Positions 10,282 through 18,965 of a DNA stretch of 64,000 nucleotides are shown piece after piece. Position 1 is the first letter of the stretch. Each line of letters opens with the position of its first letter. Below the pieces are notes generated by a model that had not been told where the DNA came from, did no database searches, and saw nothing but the letters and a program-made list of their open reading frames with translations. Location: positions 62,001-126,000 of the forward strand of contig NZ_BDAU01000009.1 of the NCBI RefSeq assembly GCF_001612615.1, written 5' to 3'. The position numbers and the translations under genes were made by a program. Source of the stretch: Nocardia amikacinitolerans NBRC 108937 (GTDB taxonomy: Bacteria; Actinomycetota; Actinomycetes; Mycobacteriales; Mycobacteriaceae).

Positions 10282-11070
10282 TCAGGCCTGGTCGCGGTAG
10301 TCGGGCTTGCGCTTGGCGACGAACGCGTCGACGCCTTCGCGTCCCGTGCGGCTGTTCGCCGCCGCGGCGATGAAATCGCGCTCCAGATCCAGCTGTTCGC
10401 TCAGCGACGTCGAATCCGACTGTGCCATAAGCGATTTGATGGCGGCATAGGTGGAGCGCGGCCCGCGCGCCAGTTCCTGTGCGAGCGCGAGCGTCTCGGC
10501 GCGCACGTCGTCGTCGGCCACCAGGCGGCTGAGGATGCCGAGCCGCACGGCCTCGTCGGCGTCCAGGACGGCGTCGGTGAGCAGGATCTCGGCGGCGCGC
10601 CCCGCGCCGACGATGCGCGGCAGCGTCCAGGACATGCCGCCGTCGGGGCTCAGGCCGATGCCGGGATAGGCGGGACGCAGCTTGGTGGACGGGCCGCCGA
10701 GCGCGATGTCGGCGGCGCAGACCAGGCTCATGCCCGCGCCTGCCGCCCAGCCGTGCACGGCGGCGAGCACCGGAACGCGGGTCTCGTCCAGCGCGCGCAC
10801 GAACGCGTGCAGATCCGTCGCGAGGCCGTGGATGTGGGCGCCGCGGTCCTCGGCGGCGGCGAAGCCGCGCACGTTGCCGCCAGCGCAGAAGTTCGCGCCC
10901 GATCCGGTGAGGACGACCGCGCCGATCTCCGGGGCGAGGTCGGTCAGCGCCGCGGTGCCCGCGTTGATCCCGGCGAAATCCATCGAGGTGCCGTTGGCGG
11001 CGGTGGCGATCGTGATCTGGAGGACGCCGTCGGTGGTCGTGACGTACTCGGTCTGCGCGGTGGAGGTCAT
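10282..11070 (-). CDS. Enoyl-CoA hydratase/isomerase (crotonase) family protein
   Basis: Crotonase-fold protein of 262 residues if initiated at ATG 11070, the usual length of a single-domain enoyl-CoA hydratase. It carries the first oxyanion-hole motif GANFCAGGNVRGF, the second at VHGWAAGAGMSLVCAADIA, and the family signature KLRPAYPGIGLSPDGGMSW. The position of the usual second catalytic glutamate (PDGG) holds aspartate/glycine, so it may be a 1,2-isomerase-like member rather than a classical hydratase. It shares its frame with the upstream acetyltransferase (see the longer entry). Confidence 0.85.
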   Translation of the reverse strand: MTSTAQTEYVTTTDGVLQITIATAANGTSMDFAGINAGTAALTDLAPEIGAVVLTGSGANFCAGGNVRGFAAAEDRGAHIHGLATDLHAFVRALDETRVPVLAAVHGWAAGAGMSLVCAADIALGGPSTKLRPAYPGIGLSPDGGMSWTLPRIVGAGRAAEILLTDAVLDADEAVRLGILSRLVADDDVRAETLALAQELARGPRSTYAAIKSLMAQSDSTSLSEQLDLERDFIAAAANSRTGREGVDAFVAKRKPDYRDQA

Positions 11071-11634
11071 GAGGGGAACCCTATCGTTCGCTCGGGCCCG
11101 GCTTGAATTCTCGTTTCCGCTACCCGCTGGTTCGGCGGCGCGCACCATCCGCACCTGCATGGCGATGGTGAAGTCCTCGACCTTGCGCGCCCCTTCCAGC
11201 ACGAAACCGTGCTTGCGGTAGAAGGCCTGCGCGCGCGGGTTCTCCTCGAACACCCACAGCGAGCACGGCAGACCAGGGGCGACGGCGGTGTCGAGCAACT
11301 CGCTCGCCAGCCCGGTCCCGTACCAGTCGGCGCGCACGTACAGGGCGTCCAGTTCGAGCGGCGCGACGAGCGCCCGGTCGCGGGGCGGGCCCGCATGGGC
11401 GAAACCGACGACGAGGCTCTCGACGACGGCCACGTGCGTGCGGTCGGGATGCGCGATGCGGACGCGCTCGAAGGCCTCGGCCCGTCGGTCCACGTCGAAG
11501 GCGTCGAGGACGTGATCCGGGACCAGACCGCGGTAGGCCTCACGCCAGCAGGCGATATGGCATTCGGCCAGGCCGCGGACGTGTTCGGCGGCGAGCGGCG
11601 TGATCCGCCACGCTCGGCTGTTCACCTCGGCCAT
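10282..11634 (-). CDS. Continuous frame: GNAT acetyltransferase joined to enoyl-CoA hydratase
   Basis: One uninterrupted minus-strand frame from ATG at 11634 encodes two complete domains. Residues 1-165 form a GNAT N-acetyltransferase (ELDALYVRADWYGTGLASELL acetyl-CoA loop region, NPRAQAFYRKHGF). A non-conserved linker (about 166-188) leads into the enoyl-CoA hydratase. No stop follows the GNAT part in this frame; in the neighbouring frame a TGA would overlap the hydratase ATG at 11070 (ATGA), the usual arrangement for two coupled genes. It is therefore either a true fusion or two genes joined by a one-base indel between about 11070 and 11125, in nature or in the assembly. I know of no common GNAT-crotonase fusion. 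Confidence 0.6.
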   Translation of the reverse strand: MAEVNSRAWRITPLAAEHVRGLAECHIACWREAYRGLVPDHVLDAFDVDRRAEAFERVRIAHPDRTHVAVVESLVVGFAHAGPPRDRALVAPLELDALYVRADWYGTGLASELLDTAVAPGLPCSLWVFEENPRAQAFYRKHGFVLEGARKVEDFTIAMQVRMVRAAEPAGSGNENSSRARANDRVPLMTSTAQTEYVTTTDGVLQITIATAANGTSMDFAGINAGTAALTDLAPEIGAVVLTGSGANFCAGGNVRGFAAAEDRGAHIHGLATDLHAFVRALDETRVPVLAAVHGWAAGAGMSLVCAADIALGGPSTKLRPAYPGIGLSPDGGMSWTLPRIVGAGRAAEILLTDAVLDADEAVRLGILSRLVADDDVRAETLALAQELARGPRSTYAAIKSLMAQSDSTSLSEQLDLERDFIAAAANSRTGREGVDAFVAKRKPDYRDQA

Positions 11635-11677
11635 GCGCGGCCTCCGGATCGCTGGAGTGGAACACCTACCGACGACG

Positions 11678-11712
11678 ACGCCCCGGAACACCCTTGTCGG
11701 GCGCCGGGGCGT
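11678..11712 (-). terminator. Rho-independent-type terminator after rpmB
   Basis: ACGCCCCGG (11678-11686) pairs perfectly with CCGGGGCGT (11704-11712). It lies just downstream of rpmB on the minus strand and upstream of the acetyltransferase gene, so it separates the two transcripts. Confidence 0.65.
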
Positions 11713-11743
11713 TTGTCTTGGTGCTGATCGACCGGCGGCCGAA

Positions 11744-11935
11744 TCAGCCGCGAGCCACCTTGCCCGCCTTCAGGCAGGAGGTGCACACGTTCATGCGGCG
11801 GGTGTTGCCCGGGGCAACCTGCGCGCGCACGGTCTGGATGTTCGGGTTCCAGCGACGGTTGGTGCGCCGGTGCGAGTGCGAGACCGACTTCCCGAAGCCG
11901 GGGCCCTTGGCGCAGACGTCGCAGACGGCAGCCAT
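11744..11935 (-). CDS. rpmB: 50S ribosomal protein L28 (zinc-ribbon form)
   Basis: Component of the large ribosomal subunit. The 63-residue product contains the L28 core [15 protein letters not shown] and [19 protein letters not shown]. Two cysteine pairs, CDVC and CTSC, make the zinc-binding C+ form. ATG at 11935 follows AAGGAG at 11 bases. It lies opposite the FakA-like gene, the same pairing as the rpmB-Rv2974c region. No zinc-responsive (Zur) operator that I could recognise lies upstream. Confidence 0.95.
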   Translation of the reverse strand: MAAVCDVCAKGPGFGKSVSHSHRRTNRRWNPNIQTVRAQVAPGNTRRMNVCTSCLKAGKVARG

Positions 11936-12239
11936 AGTCGCGAACTCCTTCATGTCATGTGGGGACCGCCGCACAATGATGCGGCATGTCCGGAAACAAT
12001 GTCGTGATGTGCCCTGTCGACTGACGTCGACCAGCGCAGGCCAGCTTCAGGCCGCACGAGCAACCCAGCAAGGGTAGCCAATGCCGTGCCGATCCGCCAA
12101 ACCGGGACCCGGTCGGACGGGCCGTCCCGACCGTCGAACACCCCCACAGCATACCGATTCGGTGTCACGCGGCCGCTGTCGGTATCGCCAGCTAACCTGG
12201 CGGACGGCGGTGATGTGCGGGCGGTGCGAAGGGAGCGAG
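11936..12239. other. Divergent intergenic region rpmB / fakA-like
   Basis: A 304-base region holding the promoters of rpmB (minus) and the FakA-like gene (plus). I see the rpmB ribosome-binding site near its left end and GAAGGGAG before the FakA-like GTG, but no promoter I can place with confidence and no convincing small gene. Confidence 0.4.
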
Positions 12240-14060
12240 GTGACGGTGCCGGGGCAGCGGGAGGAGATCGACGGCGCGGCGCTGCGGGACTGGAGCCGCC
12301 TCTGTCTGGACGGTCTCGAAGAGCGGCGCGCGGAGATCAACGCGCTCAATGTCTTCCCGATCGCCGACGCCGACACCGGCACCAACTTGCTGGCCACCAT
12401 GCGCGCGGCGGTCCGAGCGGCCGACGCCGCGCCGGACGACACGAGCGCGAATCGGGTCGCCGCCGCCCTGGCACGCGGCGCCACCGCGGGCGCGCGCGGG
12501 AACAGCGGCATTCTCCTCTCGCAGGTGCTGCGCGGCATCGCCGAAGCGACGACGGACGGGCCGCTCACCGCCGAGACCTTGCGTTCCGCCCTGCGCCGCG
12601 CCGCCGAGCTGGTCCGCGAATCGCTGAGCGATCCGGTGGAAGGCACCCTGCTCACCGTGCTGGAGTGCGCTGCCGAGTGCGCGGCGAACTGCCCCGAGGA
12701 CACGCTCGCCGAGGTGGCCGTCGCGGCCGCCGACGGTGCGGCCAAGGCGCTCGGCGACACCCCGTCCCAGCTCGGTGTGCTGCGGGCGGCCGGTGTGGTG
12801 GACGCGGGCGCGCGCGGGTTGGTTGTGTTGCTCGACGCGCTGGTGGCCGTCACCCTCGGCGAGACTCCGACCAGACCCGACTACCTGCCGGGTGAATTCG
12901 CCGCGGTGGCAGACGCTTCCGACGACGTCGTGGAGTTCGACGGCGCGCACTTCGAGGTCATGTACCTACTCGCCGATACCGATCTGCCGCGTGTCACCCG
13001 GCTGCGCGAGCGCCTTGCCGAACTCGGCGATTCCGTCGTGGTGGTGGGCGACGGCAGCGGAAATTGGTCCGCCCACGTGCACTGCGCCGACGCGGGCGCG
13101 GCGGTGGAGGCGGGGCTCGCGGCGGGCGTCGTGCGCGACATTCGCATCGAGAGCTTCGCCATCACGGCACCGATCGGCCGCGATCATCTCGAACCGCCGC
13201 GCTCCGATGGGAATCACGCCGATCGAGGTCACGCCGATAGGTCCCACGAGAACGACGCCGATCGAGCCTGCGCCGATCGGTCCCGGTCCGATGAGAACCA
13301 CGCCGATCGGACGCGTGCCGACCGGGCCTGGACCGGTGAGAGTCATTTCGATCGGACAGGCGCTGATCGGTCCCGGAGCGGCGAGAGCCATGCCGACCGT
13401 GGCCCCGCCGATCGCGGTGTGCTCGCCGTCGCGGCAGGGTCGTGCGCCGCGGCGCTGTTCGAGGCGGCCGGCGCGCAGGTGCTCGATGCGCACCCCGTGA
13501 CCTCGGACGCGCTGCTCACCGCGATTCGCAGGATGCCGCACCGCGAGGTACTAGTGCTTCCGAACGGCGCGCTGCCCGCGCACGAACTGGTGGCCGTCGG
13601 TGTCGCCGCGCGCGACGTGCACCGCGACGTGCTGCTGTTGCCGAGCGGTTCTATGGTCCAAGGCCTGGCGGCGCTGGCCGTGCACGATCGCGGCCGGATC
13701 GCCGTCGACGACGCGTTCGCGATGTCGGAGGCGGCCGCGGCCACGCGGTGGGGTTCGCTGCGCGCGGCAACCGAGCGGGCGCTGACCATGGTCGGCACCT
13801 GCGAACCGGGCGACGGACTCGGGTTGGTCGGCCACGACGTGGTGGTGATCGACCGCGATGTGCGCGGCGCGGCGCTGACGCTGCTGGACCGGATGCTCGG
13901 CCTCGGCGGCGAATTGGTCACCCTGCTGATGGGCGCGGACGCACCCGCCGGGCTGGCCGAGGAGTTGAGCGCGCACATCACACAAGGCTTTCCCGGCGTC
14001 GAGGTCACGGTGTATTCCGGTGGCCAGCAAGGGGATCTGGCGCAGATCGGGGTGGAATGA
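12240..14060 (+). CDS. DAK2-domain FakA-like kinase with repeat-rich linker
   Basis: Related to fatty-acid kinase FakA and the Rv2974c family: an N-terminal DAK2 (dihydroxyacetone-kinase-like, ATP-binding) domain, residues about 10-205, with NVFPIADADTGTN and ARGNSGILLSQ, then central and C-terminal DegV-like parts. FakA phosphorylates fatty acids presented by a FakB partner; no fakB is in the window. Residues about 320-393 are a low-complexity His/Asp/Arg linker made of degenerate ADR-containing units. GTG at 12240 was chosen for its GAAGGGAG ribosome-binding site; the frame is open upstream without conserved sequence. The stop is ten bases before recG, so they form an operon. Confidence 0.85.
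   Translation: MTVPGQREEIDGAALRDWSRLCLDGLEERRAEINALNVFPIADADTGTNLLATMRAAVRAADAAPDDTSANRVAAALARGATAGARGNSGILLSQVLRGIAEATTDGPLTAETLRSALRRAAELVRESLSDPVEGTLLTVLECAAECAANCPEDTLAEVAVAAADGAAKALGDTPSQLGVLRAAGVVDAGARGLVVLLDALVAVTLGETPTRPDYLPGEFAAVADASDDVVEFDGAHFEVMYLLADTDLPRVTRLRERLAELGDSVVVVGDGSGNWSAHVHCADAGAAVEAGLAAGVVRDIRIESFAITAPIGRDHLEPPRSDGNHADRGHADRSHENDADRACADRSRSDENHADRTRADRAWTGESHFDRTGADRSRSGESHADRGPADRGVLAVAAGSCAAALFEAAGAQVLDAHPVTSDALLTAIRRMPHREVLVLPNGALPAHELVAVGVAARDVHRDVLLLPSGSMVQGLAALAVHDRGRIAVDDAFAMSEAAAATRWGSLRAATERALTMVGTCEPGDGLGLVGHDVVVIDRDVRGAALTLLDRMLGLGGELVTLLMGADAPAGLAEELSAHITQGFPGVEVTVYSGGQQGDLAQIGVE
13198..13420 (+). repeat. Degenerate in-frame repeats in the FakA-like linker
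   Basis: About fourteen imperfect copies of a CACGCCGATCGG-like unit, irregularly spaced, encode repeated HADR/GADR/PADR tetrapeptides. The same DNA stays open in the next frame, where it would give TPIGP-type repeats. The surrounding coding sequence is not repetitive. Confidence 0.75.
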
Positions 14061-14070
14061 GGGTGGAGAC

Positions 14071-16347
14071 ATGGCGACACTGAGCGATCGGCTGGACCAC
14101 ATCCTGGGTGCGAAGGCCGCGGATTCGCTGTCCGACGCCTTCGACATGCACACCGTCGAGGACCTGTTGCGGCACTACCCGTTGCGCTACGCGACCCAGG
14201 GTCAGCCGCTCACCGAGGAAGCGCCCGAGGACGGTTCGCACATCACCGTCATCGGCCGGATCACCAAGACCGAGCTCAAGCCGATGCGCAACCGGCGCGG
14301 ATCGCTGCTCAAGGTCTTGCTCGACACCGGGTCCGGTCGCCCGGTCGACGTCACGTTCTTCAATGGCGACAAGGTGAAATACGTTGTCAAAGAAGGACTT
14401 CGGGCGATGATGTCGGGCACGGTGAGCTACTGGCGTCCCGGCAGCTGGAACCTCAGCCATCCCGGCTACCTGATCCTGCCCGAGACCGAGGACGATTCGG
14501 TGGGCACCTTCACCAAGGTGCGCGGTGGCGGCGACCTGCGCGGTCTGGCGGAGAGCGCGAAAGGCGCAGGGGGAGTGGATGTCTCGTTCATGGAGCGCGA
14601 GTTCATCCCGGTGTACCCGGCCACCGCGAAGGTGCAGAGCTGGGACCTGCTCGCCTGCGTGCGCCAGGTGCTCGAACAGCTCGACCCGATCGATGATCCG
14701 CTGCCGGAGGACATTCGCGAGGACCGCGCCCTCATGCCGGTCTCCGACGCGCTGCGGCTGATCCATCTGCCGGAGCGCAAATCCGATATCGACCGCGCCA
14801 AGGACCGGCTGCGCTTCGACGAGGCGCTGGCGCTGCAACTGGTGCTCGCCGAGCGGCGCCACGAGGTCGCGGGCCGGGTCGCGCGCCCGTGCCCGCCGCG
14901 CACCGACGGCATCGCCGCGGCCTTCGACCGGCAGCTGCCCTTCGAGCTCACCGCCGGTCAGCGGCAGGTGATCTCGGAGATCTCCGCCGATCTCGGCCGT
15001 ACCCAGCCGATGCACCGGCTGCTGCAGGGCGAGGTCGGCTCCGGCAAGACGATCGTCGCGCTGCACGCCATGCTCCAGGTGGTCGACGCCGGTCAGCAGT
15101 GCGCGCTGCTCGCGCCCACGGAAGTGCTTGCCGCCCAGCATTATCGGTCGCTGCGCGCGATGCTCGGCGAACTGGGCACGGCGGGCGAGCTCGGGGCGGC
15201 GGAGCAGTCCACCCGGGTGGTGCTGGTGACCGGCTCCATGTCGGCCGCGGCGAAGAAGGCCGCGCTGCTCGAGGCCGTCACCGGCGAGGCGGGCATCGTC
15301 ATCGGCACGCACGCGCTGATCCAGGACAACGTCGAGTTCTTCGACCTCGGCATGGTGGTGGTCGACGAACAGCACCGCTTCGGCGTCGAACAGCGTGACG
15401 CGTTGCGCGCCAAGGCGAAAGCGGGCTCGAGCCCGCACCTGCTCGTGATGACCGCGACCCCGATTCCGCGCACCATCGCGATGACCACCCTCGGCGATCT
15501 GGAGACCTCCACCCTCACCGAGCTGCCCCGCGGCCGCTCGCCCATCACCTCGAAAGTCGTTCCGCGCAAACTGCATCCGAACTGGGTCGACCGTGCTTGG
15601 GAACGCATTCTCGAAGAGGTGAAAGAGGGCCGCCAAGCGTACGTGGTGTGCTCGCGCATCGGCGACGACGAGGAGAACGGCGGCTCAGGTAAGGGACGAG
15701 GTCGCGGGAAGGTGGCCGAGGAGAAGGAAGCGCCGACCACCCAGGCCGTCGTCGACGTCTTCGAGATGCTGCGCGCCGGACCGATGGCGGGCGTCCGGGT
15801 CGGCCTGCTGCACGGCAGGCTGCCGTCGGACGAGAAGGACCAGGTCATGCGTGCCTTCAACGACGCGGAGATCGATGTGCTCGTCTGCACCACGGTCGTC
15901 GAGGTCGGCGTCGACGTGCCGAACGCGACGGTGATGGTGATCGTGGACGCCGACCGGTTCGGCGTCAGCCAACTGCACCAGCTGCGCGGGCGGATCGGTC
16001 GTGGCAAGCACCCCGGCCTGTGCCTGCTGATCACCGACGCCGCGCCCGGCGGTTCGGCGATGACCCGGCTGGAGGCGGTGGCCGCCACGACCGACGGTTT
16101 CGAGCTCGCCGTGCTCGATCTGCGCCAGCGCCGCGAGGGCGACGTGCTCGGCGCGGCCCAGTCCGGCACGGCCAGTTCGCTCAAGCTGCTCTCCCTGCTC
16201 GACGACCTCGAAGTCATCACCGCGGCACAGGATTTGGCCAGGCAACTGGTCGAGGCCGACCCCGGGCTGCGCGAGCACCCCGGTTTGGCGGGCATGATGC
16301 ACGCCGCCGTCGACGGCGAACGGCTGGAGTACCTGGCCAAGTCATGA
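14071..16347 (+). CDS. recG: ATP-dependent DNA helicase RecG
   Basis: Branch-migration helicase that reverses stalled forks and processes Holliday junctions. The 758-residue protein has an N-terminal wedge/OB domain (VIGRITKTELKPMRNRRG), Walker A GEVGSGKT at about 320-327, DEQH-box VVDEQHRFG at about 432, motif III TATPIPRT, and motif VI LHQLRGRIGRGKHPG. A short basic/glycine insert (GSGKGRGRGK, near residue 543) interrupts the second helicase domain and looks variable. ATG at 14071 follows GGTGGAG closely, ten bases after the FakA-like stop. Terminated by the hairpin at 16354. Confidence 0.96.
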   Translation: MATLSDRLDHILGAKAADSLSDAFDMHTVEDLLRHYPLRYATQGQPLTEEAPEDGSHITVIGRITKTELKPMRNRRGSLLKVLLDTGSGRPVDVTFFNGDKVKYVVKEGLRAMMSGTVSYWRPGSWNLSHPGYLILPETEDDSVGTFTKVRGGGDLRGLAESAKGAGGVDVSFMEREFIPVYPATAKVQSWDLLACVRQVLEQLDPIDDPLPEDIREDRALMPVSDALRLIHLPERKSDIDRAKDRLRFDEALALQLVLAERRHEVAGRVARPCPPRTDGIAAAFDRQLPFELTAGQRQVISEISADLGRTQPMHRLLQGEVGSGKTIVALHAMLQVVDAGQQCALLAPTEVLAAQHYRSLRAMLGELGTAGELGAAEQSTRVVLVTGSMSAAAKKAALLEAVTGEAGIVIGTHALIQDNVEFFDLGMVVVDEQHRFGVEQRDALRAKAKAGSSPHLLVMTATPIPRTIAMTTLGDLETSTLTELPRGRSPITSKVVPRKLHPNWVDRAWERILEEVKEGRQAYVVCSRIGDDEENGGSGKGRGRGKVAEEKEAPTTQAVVDVFEMLRAGPMAGVRVGLLHGRLPSDEKDQVMRAFNDAEIDVLVCTTVVEVGVDVPNATVMVIVDADRFGVSQLHQLRGRIGRGKHPGLCLLITDAAPGGSAMTRLEAVAATTDGFELAVLDLRQRREGDVLGAAQSGTASSLKLLSLLDDLEVITAAQDLARQLVEADPGLREHPGLAGMMHAAVDGERLEYLAKS

Positions 16348-16353
16348 CGCGAA

Positions 16354-16382
16354 CGAGGGACGGACCGTTTGTCCGTCCCTCG
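16354..16382. terminator. Bidirectional terminator, recG / MFS
   Basis: CGAGGGACGGAC (16354-16365) and GTCCGTCCCTCG (16371-16382) form a perfect 12-pair stem with a five-base loop between two converging genes. Confidence 0.85.
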
Positions 16383-16393
16383 CTCGGATGGTG

Positions 16394-17863
16394 TTATGCC
16401 GCGAAGACTTTCGGCTGGTCATCGGCCGCGTCGGCGTCGTTCTCGCCGCGCGAGTCCGCGGTCCACAGCCCGATGATCGCCCCGGCGATCGCGATCAGGC
16501 CGCCGACCAGCAGCGCGCGCTGGAAGCCGTCGGTCATCGCGTCCAGGTGCGGTTCGCCCGCCGCCAGTTGCGCGGTGGTGCGGGAGGTGGCGATCGCGGT
16601 CAGCACGGCGATGCCGAGCGCGCCGCCGATCTGCTGGGCGGTGTTGAGCAGGGCCGCGGCAAGTCCGGCCTGTTCGGCGGGCACGCCGGCGTTGGCGGCG
16701 GTGGTGTTCGCGACGAACACCGCGCCCGCACCGATCGACATGACCAGCATGCCGGGCAGCAGGTGCGCCAGGTAGGACCCGTCGGTCGGGATGAACGACA
16801 GCCACACGATGCCGAGCCCGGTGATCGCCGCGCCGCCCACGATGACCGGCCTGGTGCCCACCCTGGCGAACAGCTTCGCCGAAAGTCCCGCCGCCACACC
16901 GATGGTCAGGCTCACCGGCAGATACGCCACGCCCGCCGTGAATTCGCCGTAGCCGAGCACCGACTGCATGTACAGCGTCACGAAGAAGAACATCGCCAGC
17001 ATGCCCGCCGCGACGATCAGGTGGGTGAGATTCGCCGCGGCCAGACCGCGGATGCGGAAGATCGACAGCGGCACCAGCGGATCGGCAGAGCGATGCTCGT
17101 TGACCACGAAGGCGATGAGCAGCGCGGCCGCGCCGCCGAGCAGTGCCAGCGTCGTCGCGTCGCCCCAGCCGTGCTCCGGCGCCTTCACCAGGCCGTACAC
17201 CAGCAGCATCAGGCCGCCGGTGCCCAGCGCGGTGCCGAAAAGGTCGAAGCCGCCGCGGATCTCGTTGCGCCGATCGTTGGGGACGAGGGCCGGGATGGCC
17301 GCGAGCACCAGCAGGCAGACCGGGGTGTTGACGTAGAACACCCAGCGCCAGCCAGGTCCCTCGGCCAGCACGCCGCCGAGGAAGACGCCCGCCGCCGACG
17401 CCAGACCCGCCGCCCCGCCCCACACGCTCAGCGCCGTGGTGCGGTCGGAGCCCTCGCGGAAGGTCGTGGTGAGGATGGACAGCGCGGCGGGCAGCATCAG
17501 CGCCGCGCCGACGCCCTGGGCCAGCCGCGCGCCGATCAGCAGCCCGCTGTCGTCGGCGAGTCCGCCGACCGCCGAGGCGACGGCGATGAGCAGCGTGCCC
17601 GCCACGAGCACGCGGCGACGGCCGAGCAGGTCGGCGAGGCGGCCGCCGAGCAGCATCAAGCCGCCGTAGGTCAGCAGGTAGCCGCTGGTGACCCATTGCA
17701 GCGTCGCCACGTCCATGCCGAGCTCGCGCTGAATGGTCGGCAGCGCGACATTGACGATCGAGCCGTCGACGAAGTCGAGGAACGCGACCGTGCACAGCAG
17801 CGCCAGCGTGAGTTTGCCGCGGCGGGTCGCCAGATACGAGGGTGTTTCGGTCGGTGATCGCAC
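16394..17863 (-). CDS. DHA2-family MFS drug exporter (14 TM)
   Basis: Proton-driven multidrug efflux permease of the EmrB/QacA type. The 489-residue protein has about 14 membrane segments. Family motifs include LDFVDGSIVNVALPTIQRELG (motif D1/C region, helix 1) and GGRLADLLGRRRVL (motif A, loop 2-3), with a TSRTTAQLA periplasmic loop before the last helices. GTG at 17863 has AGAAGGA eight bases upstream. It is divergent from the ECF41 sigma gene 184 bases away, so it is a plausible member of that regulon, although no clean ECF41 promoter faces it. Confidence 0.9.
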   Translation of the reverse strand: MRSPTETPSYLATRRGKLTLALLCTVAFLDFVDGSIVNVALPTIQRELGMDVATLQWVTSGYLLTYGGLMLLGGRLADLLGRRRVLVAGTLLIAVASAVGGLADDSGLLIGARLAQGVGAALMLPAALSILTTTFREGSDRTTALSVWGGAAGLASAAGVFLGGVLAEGPGWRWVFYVNTPVCLLVLAAIPALVPNDRRNEIRGGFDLFGTALGTGGLMLLVYGLVKAPEHGWGDATTLALLGGAAALLIAFVVNEHRSADPLVPLSIFRIRGLAAANLTHLIVAAGMLAMFFFVTLYMQSVLGYGEFTAGVAYLPVSLTIGVAAGLSAKLFARVGTRPVIVGGAAITGLGIVWLSFIPTDGSYLAHLLPGMLVMSIGAGAVFVANTTAANAGVPAEQAGLAAALLNTAQQIGGALGIAVLTAIATSRTTAQLAAGEPHLDAMTDGFQRALLVGGLIAIAGAIIGLWTADSRGENDADAADDQPKVFAA

Positions 17864-18047
17864 GTGTCGGGTCCTTCTCTGCGAGTCCGGACGGTTTTCG
17901 TCCTGTCGCCAACCAAGAGCGAAGGCGCCGAGGGGAGGTGACTCCGCGAGAGTCAGATCACACTCCACGGCCCCGATGTCACGTTCCGCGCCTCGAAACA
18001 CTCTCGGGATACGACAGCCGCGCGAGCTTTCCGGCACAGGAGGAACG

Positions 18048-18962
18048 ATGATCGAGACCATGGACGAACAGGCGACGGAAGTCTTCGCCGAGCATCGCGA
18101 ACTGCTCTTCTCGATCGTGTACAACATGCTCGGTACCGTCACCGACACCGAGGACGTCCTGCAGGACACCTGGCTGGCCTGGGTGTCGCGCCACCGTTCC
18201 GACCTCGGTGAGATCACCAGCCCGCGCGCGTACCTGGTGCGGATCGCGGTGAACAACGCGCTCTCGCGCCGGGAGACGCTGGCCCGTCGGCGCGAGACCT
18301 ACGTCGGGCCGTGGTTGCCCGAGCCGCTGGTGGCCGACACCCCGGAGGTCGGAGACAGCGCGGACGCCGCCGAGATCGCGTTGCGCGGCGAGTCGGTGTC
18401 GCTGGCGATGCTCGTCGTCCTGGAGACCCTCACTCCGCTGGAGCGGGCGGTGTTCGTGCTGCACGAGGTGTTCGGCTATCCGCACGCCGAGATCGGCGCG
18501 CTGCTCGGCAAGGAGACCCCGGCGATCCGCCAGCTGGCGCACCGGGCAAGGAATCACGTGCAGGCCAGGCGCCCGCGCTACCAGGCCGACGCGCGGACCC
18601 AGCGGGCGGTGACCGAGCGCTTCCTCGCTGCTCAGCTCAGCGGTGACGTAACGGGTCTGCTCGAACTGCTCTCCCCGGACGTCACGTTCCTGTCCGACGG
18701 CGGCGGCCTGCTTCGGGCGGCGCGGCGGCCGGTGCACGGACCGGACAAGGTCGCGCGCCTGCTCACCAGCCGTATGGTGTTGACCTCCGTCCCCGACATG
18801 ACGATTCGGTACGGGTGGACCAACGGCGAGCCGTCCGCGGTCGTCTATTCCGGCGGTGCGTTGGCCGCCGTCCTGCTGCTGGACGTCGACCCGGACACCG
18901 GAAAGGTGCGAACGGTCTACGCGATTCGCAATCCGGAGAAGCTGACCCACCTGCGCGGGTGA
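18048..18962 (+). CDS. sigJ: ECF41-group (SigJ-like) sigma factor with fused SnoaL-like C-terminal domain
   Basis: RNA polymerase sigma factor lacking a separate anti-sigma; in ECF41 proteins the fused C-terminal domain controls activity. The 304 residues show sigma region 2 (LLFSIVYNMLGTVTDTEDVL), region 4 (LTPLERAVFVLHEVFGYPHAE), then the ECF41 signatures WLPEP (about 89-93), SDGGG (about 216-220) and NPEKL (about 295). ATG at 18048 follows AGGAGG. Group members recognise TGTCACA-N16-CGTC. A TGTCACG at 17977 lies upstream but lacks a CGTC at the right spacing; a full match lies at 45935-45961. The name sigJ rests on group resemblance. Confidence 0.88.
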   Translation: MIETMDEQATEVFAEHRELLFSIVYNMLGTVTDTEDVLQDTWLAWVSRHRSDLGEITSPRAYLVRIAVNNALSRRETLARRRETYVGPWLPEPLVADTPEVGDSADAAEIALRGESVSLAMLVVLETLTPLERAVFVLHEVFGYPHAEIGALLGKETPAIRQLAHRARNHVQARRPRYQADARTQRAVTERFLAAQLSGDVTGLLELLSPDVTFLSDGGGLLRAARRPVHGPDKVARLLTSRMVLTSVPDMTIRYGWTNGEPSAVVYSGGALAAVLLLDVDPDTGKVRTVYAIRNPEKLTHLRG

Positions 18963-18965
18963 TGC

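Noticed and set aside
12156..12182. TGTCACG-N16-CGCC upstream of the FakA-like gene as an ECF41 promoter
   Set aside because: The -10 element is not CGTC and the downstream gene is a housekeeping kinase; judged a chance match.
13198..13420. The FakA-linker repeats read in the next frame as a pentapeptide-repeat protein
   Set aside because: The TPIGP-like frame would disrupt the kinase; flanking domains are in the ADR-coding frame, and pentapeptide-repeat consensus (A(D/N)LxX) is absent.
14005..15636. A 543-residue minus-strand open frame opposite recG
   Set aside because: No motifs; recG is unmistakable on the plus strand.
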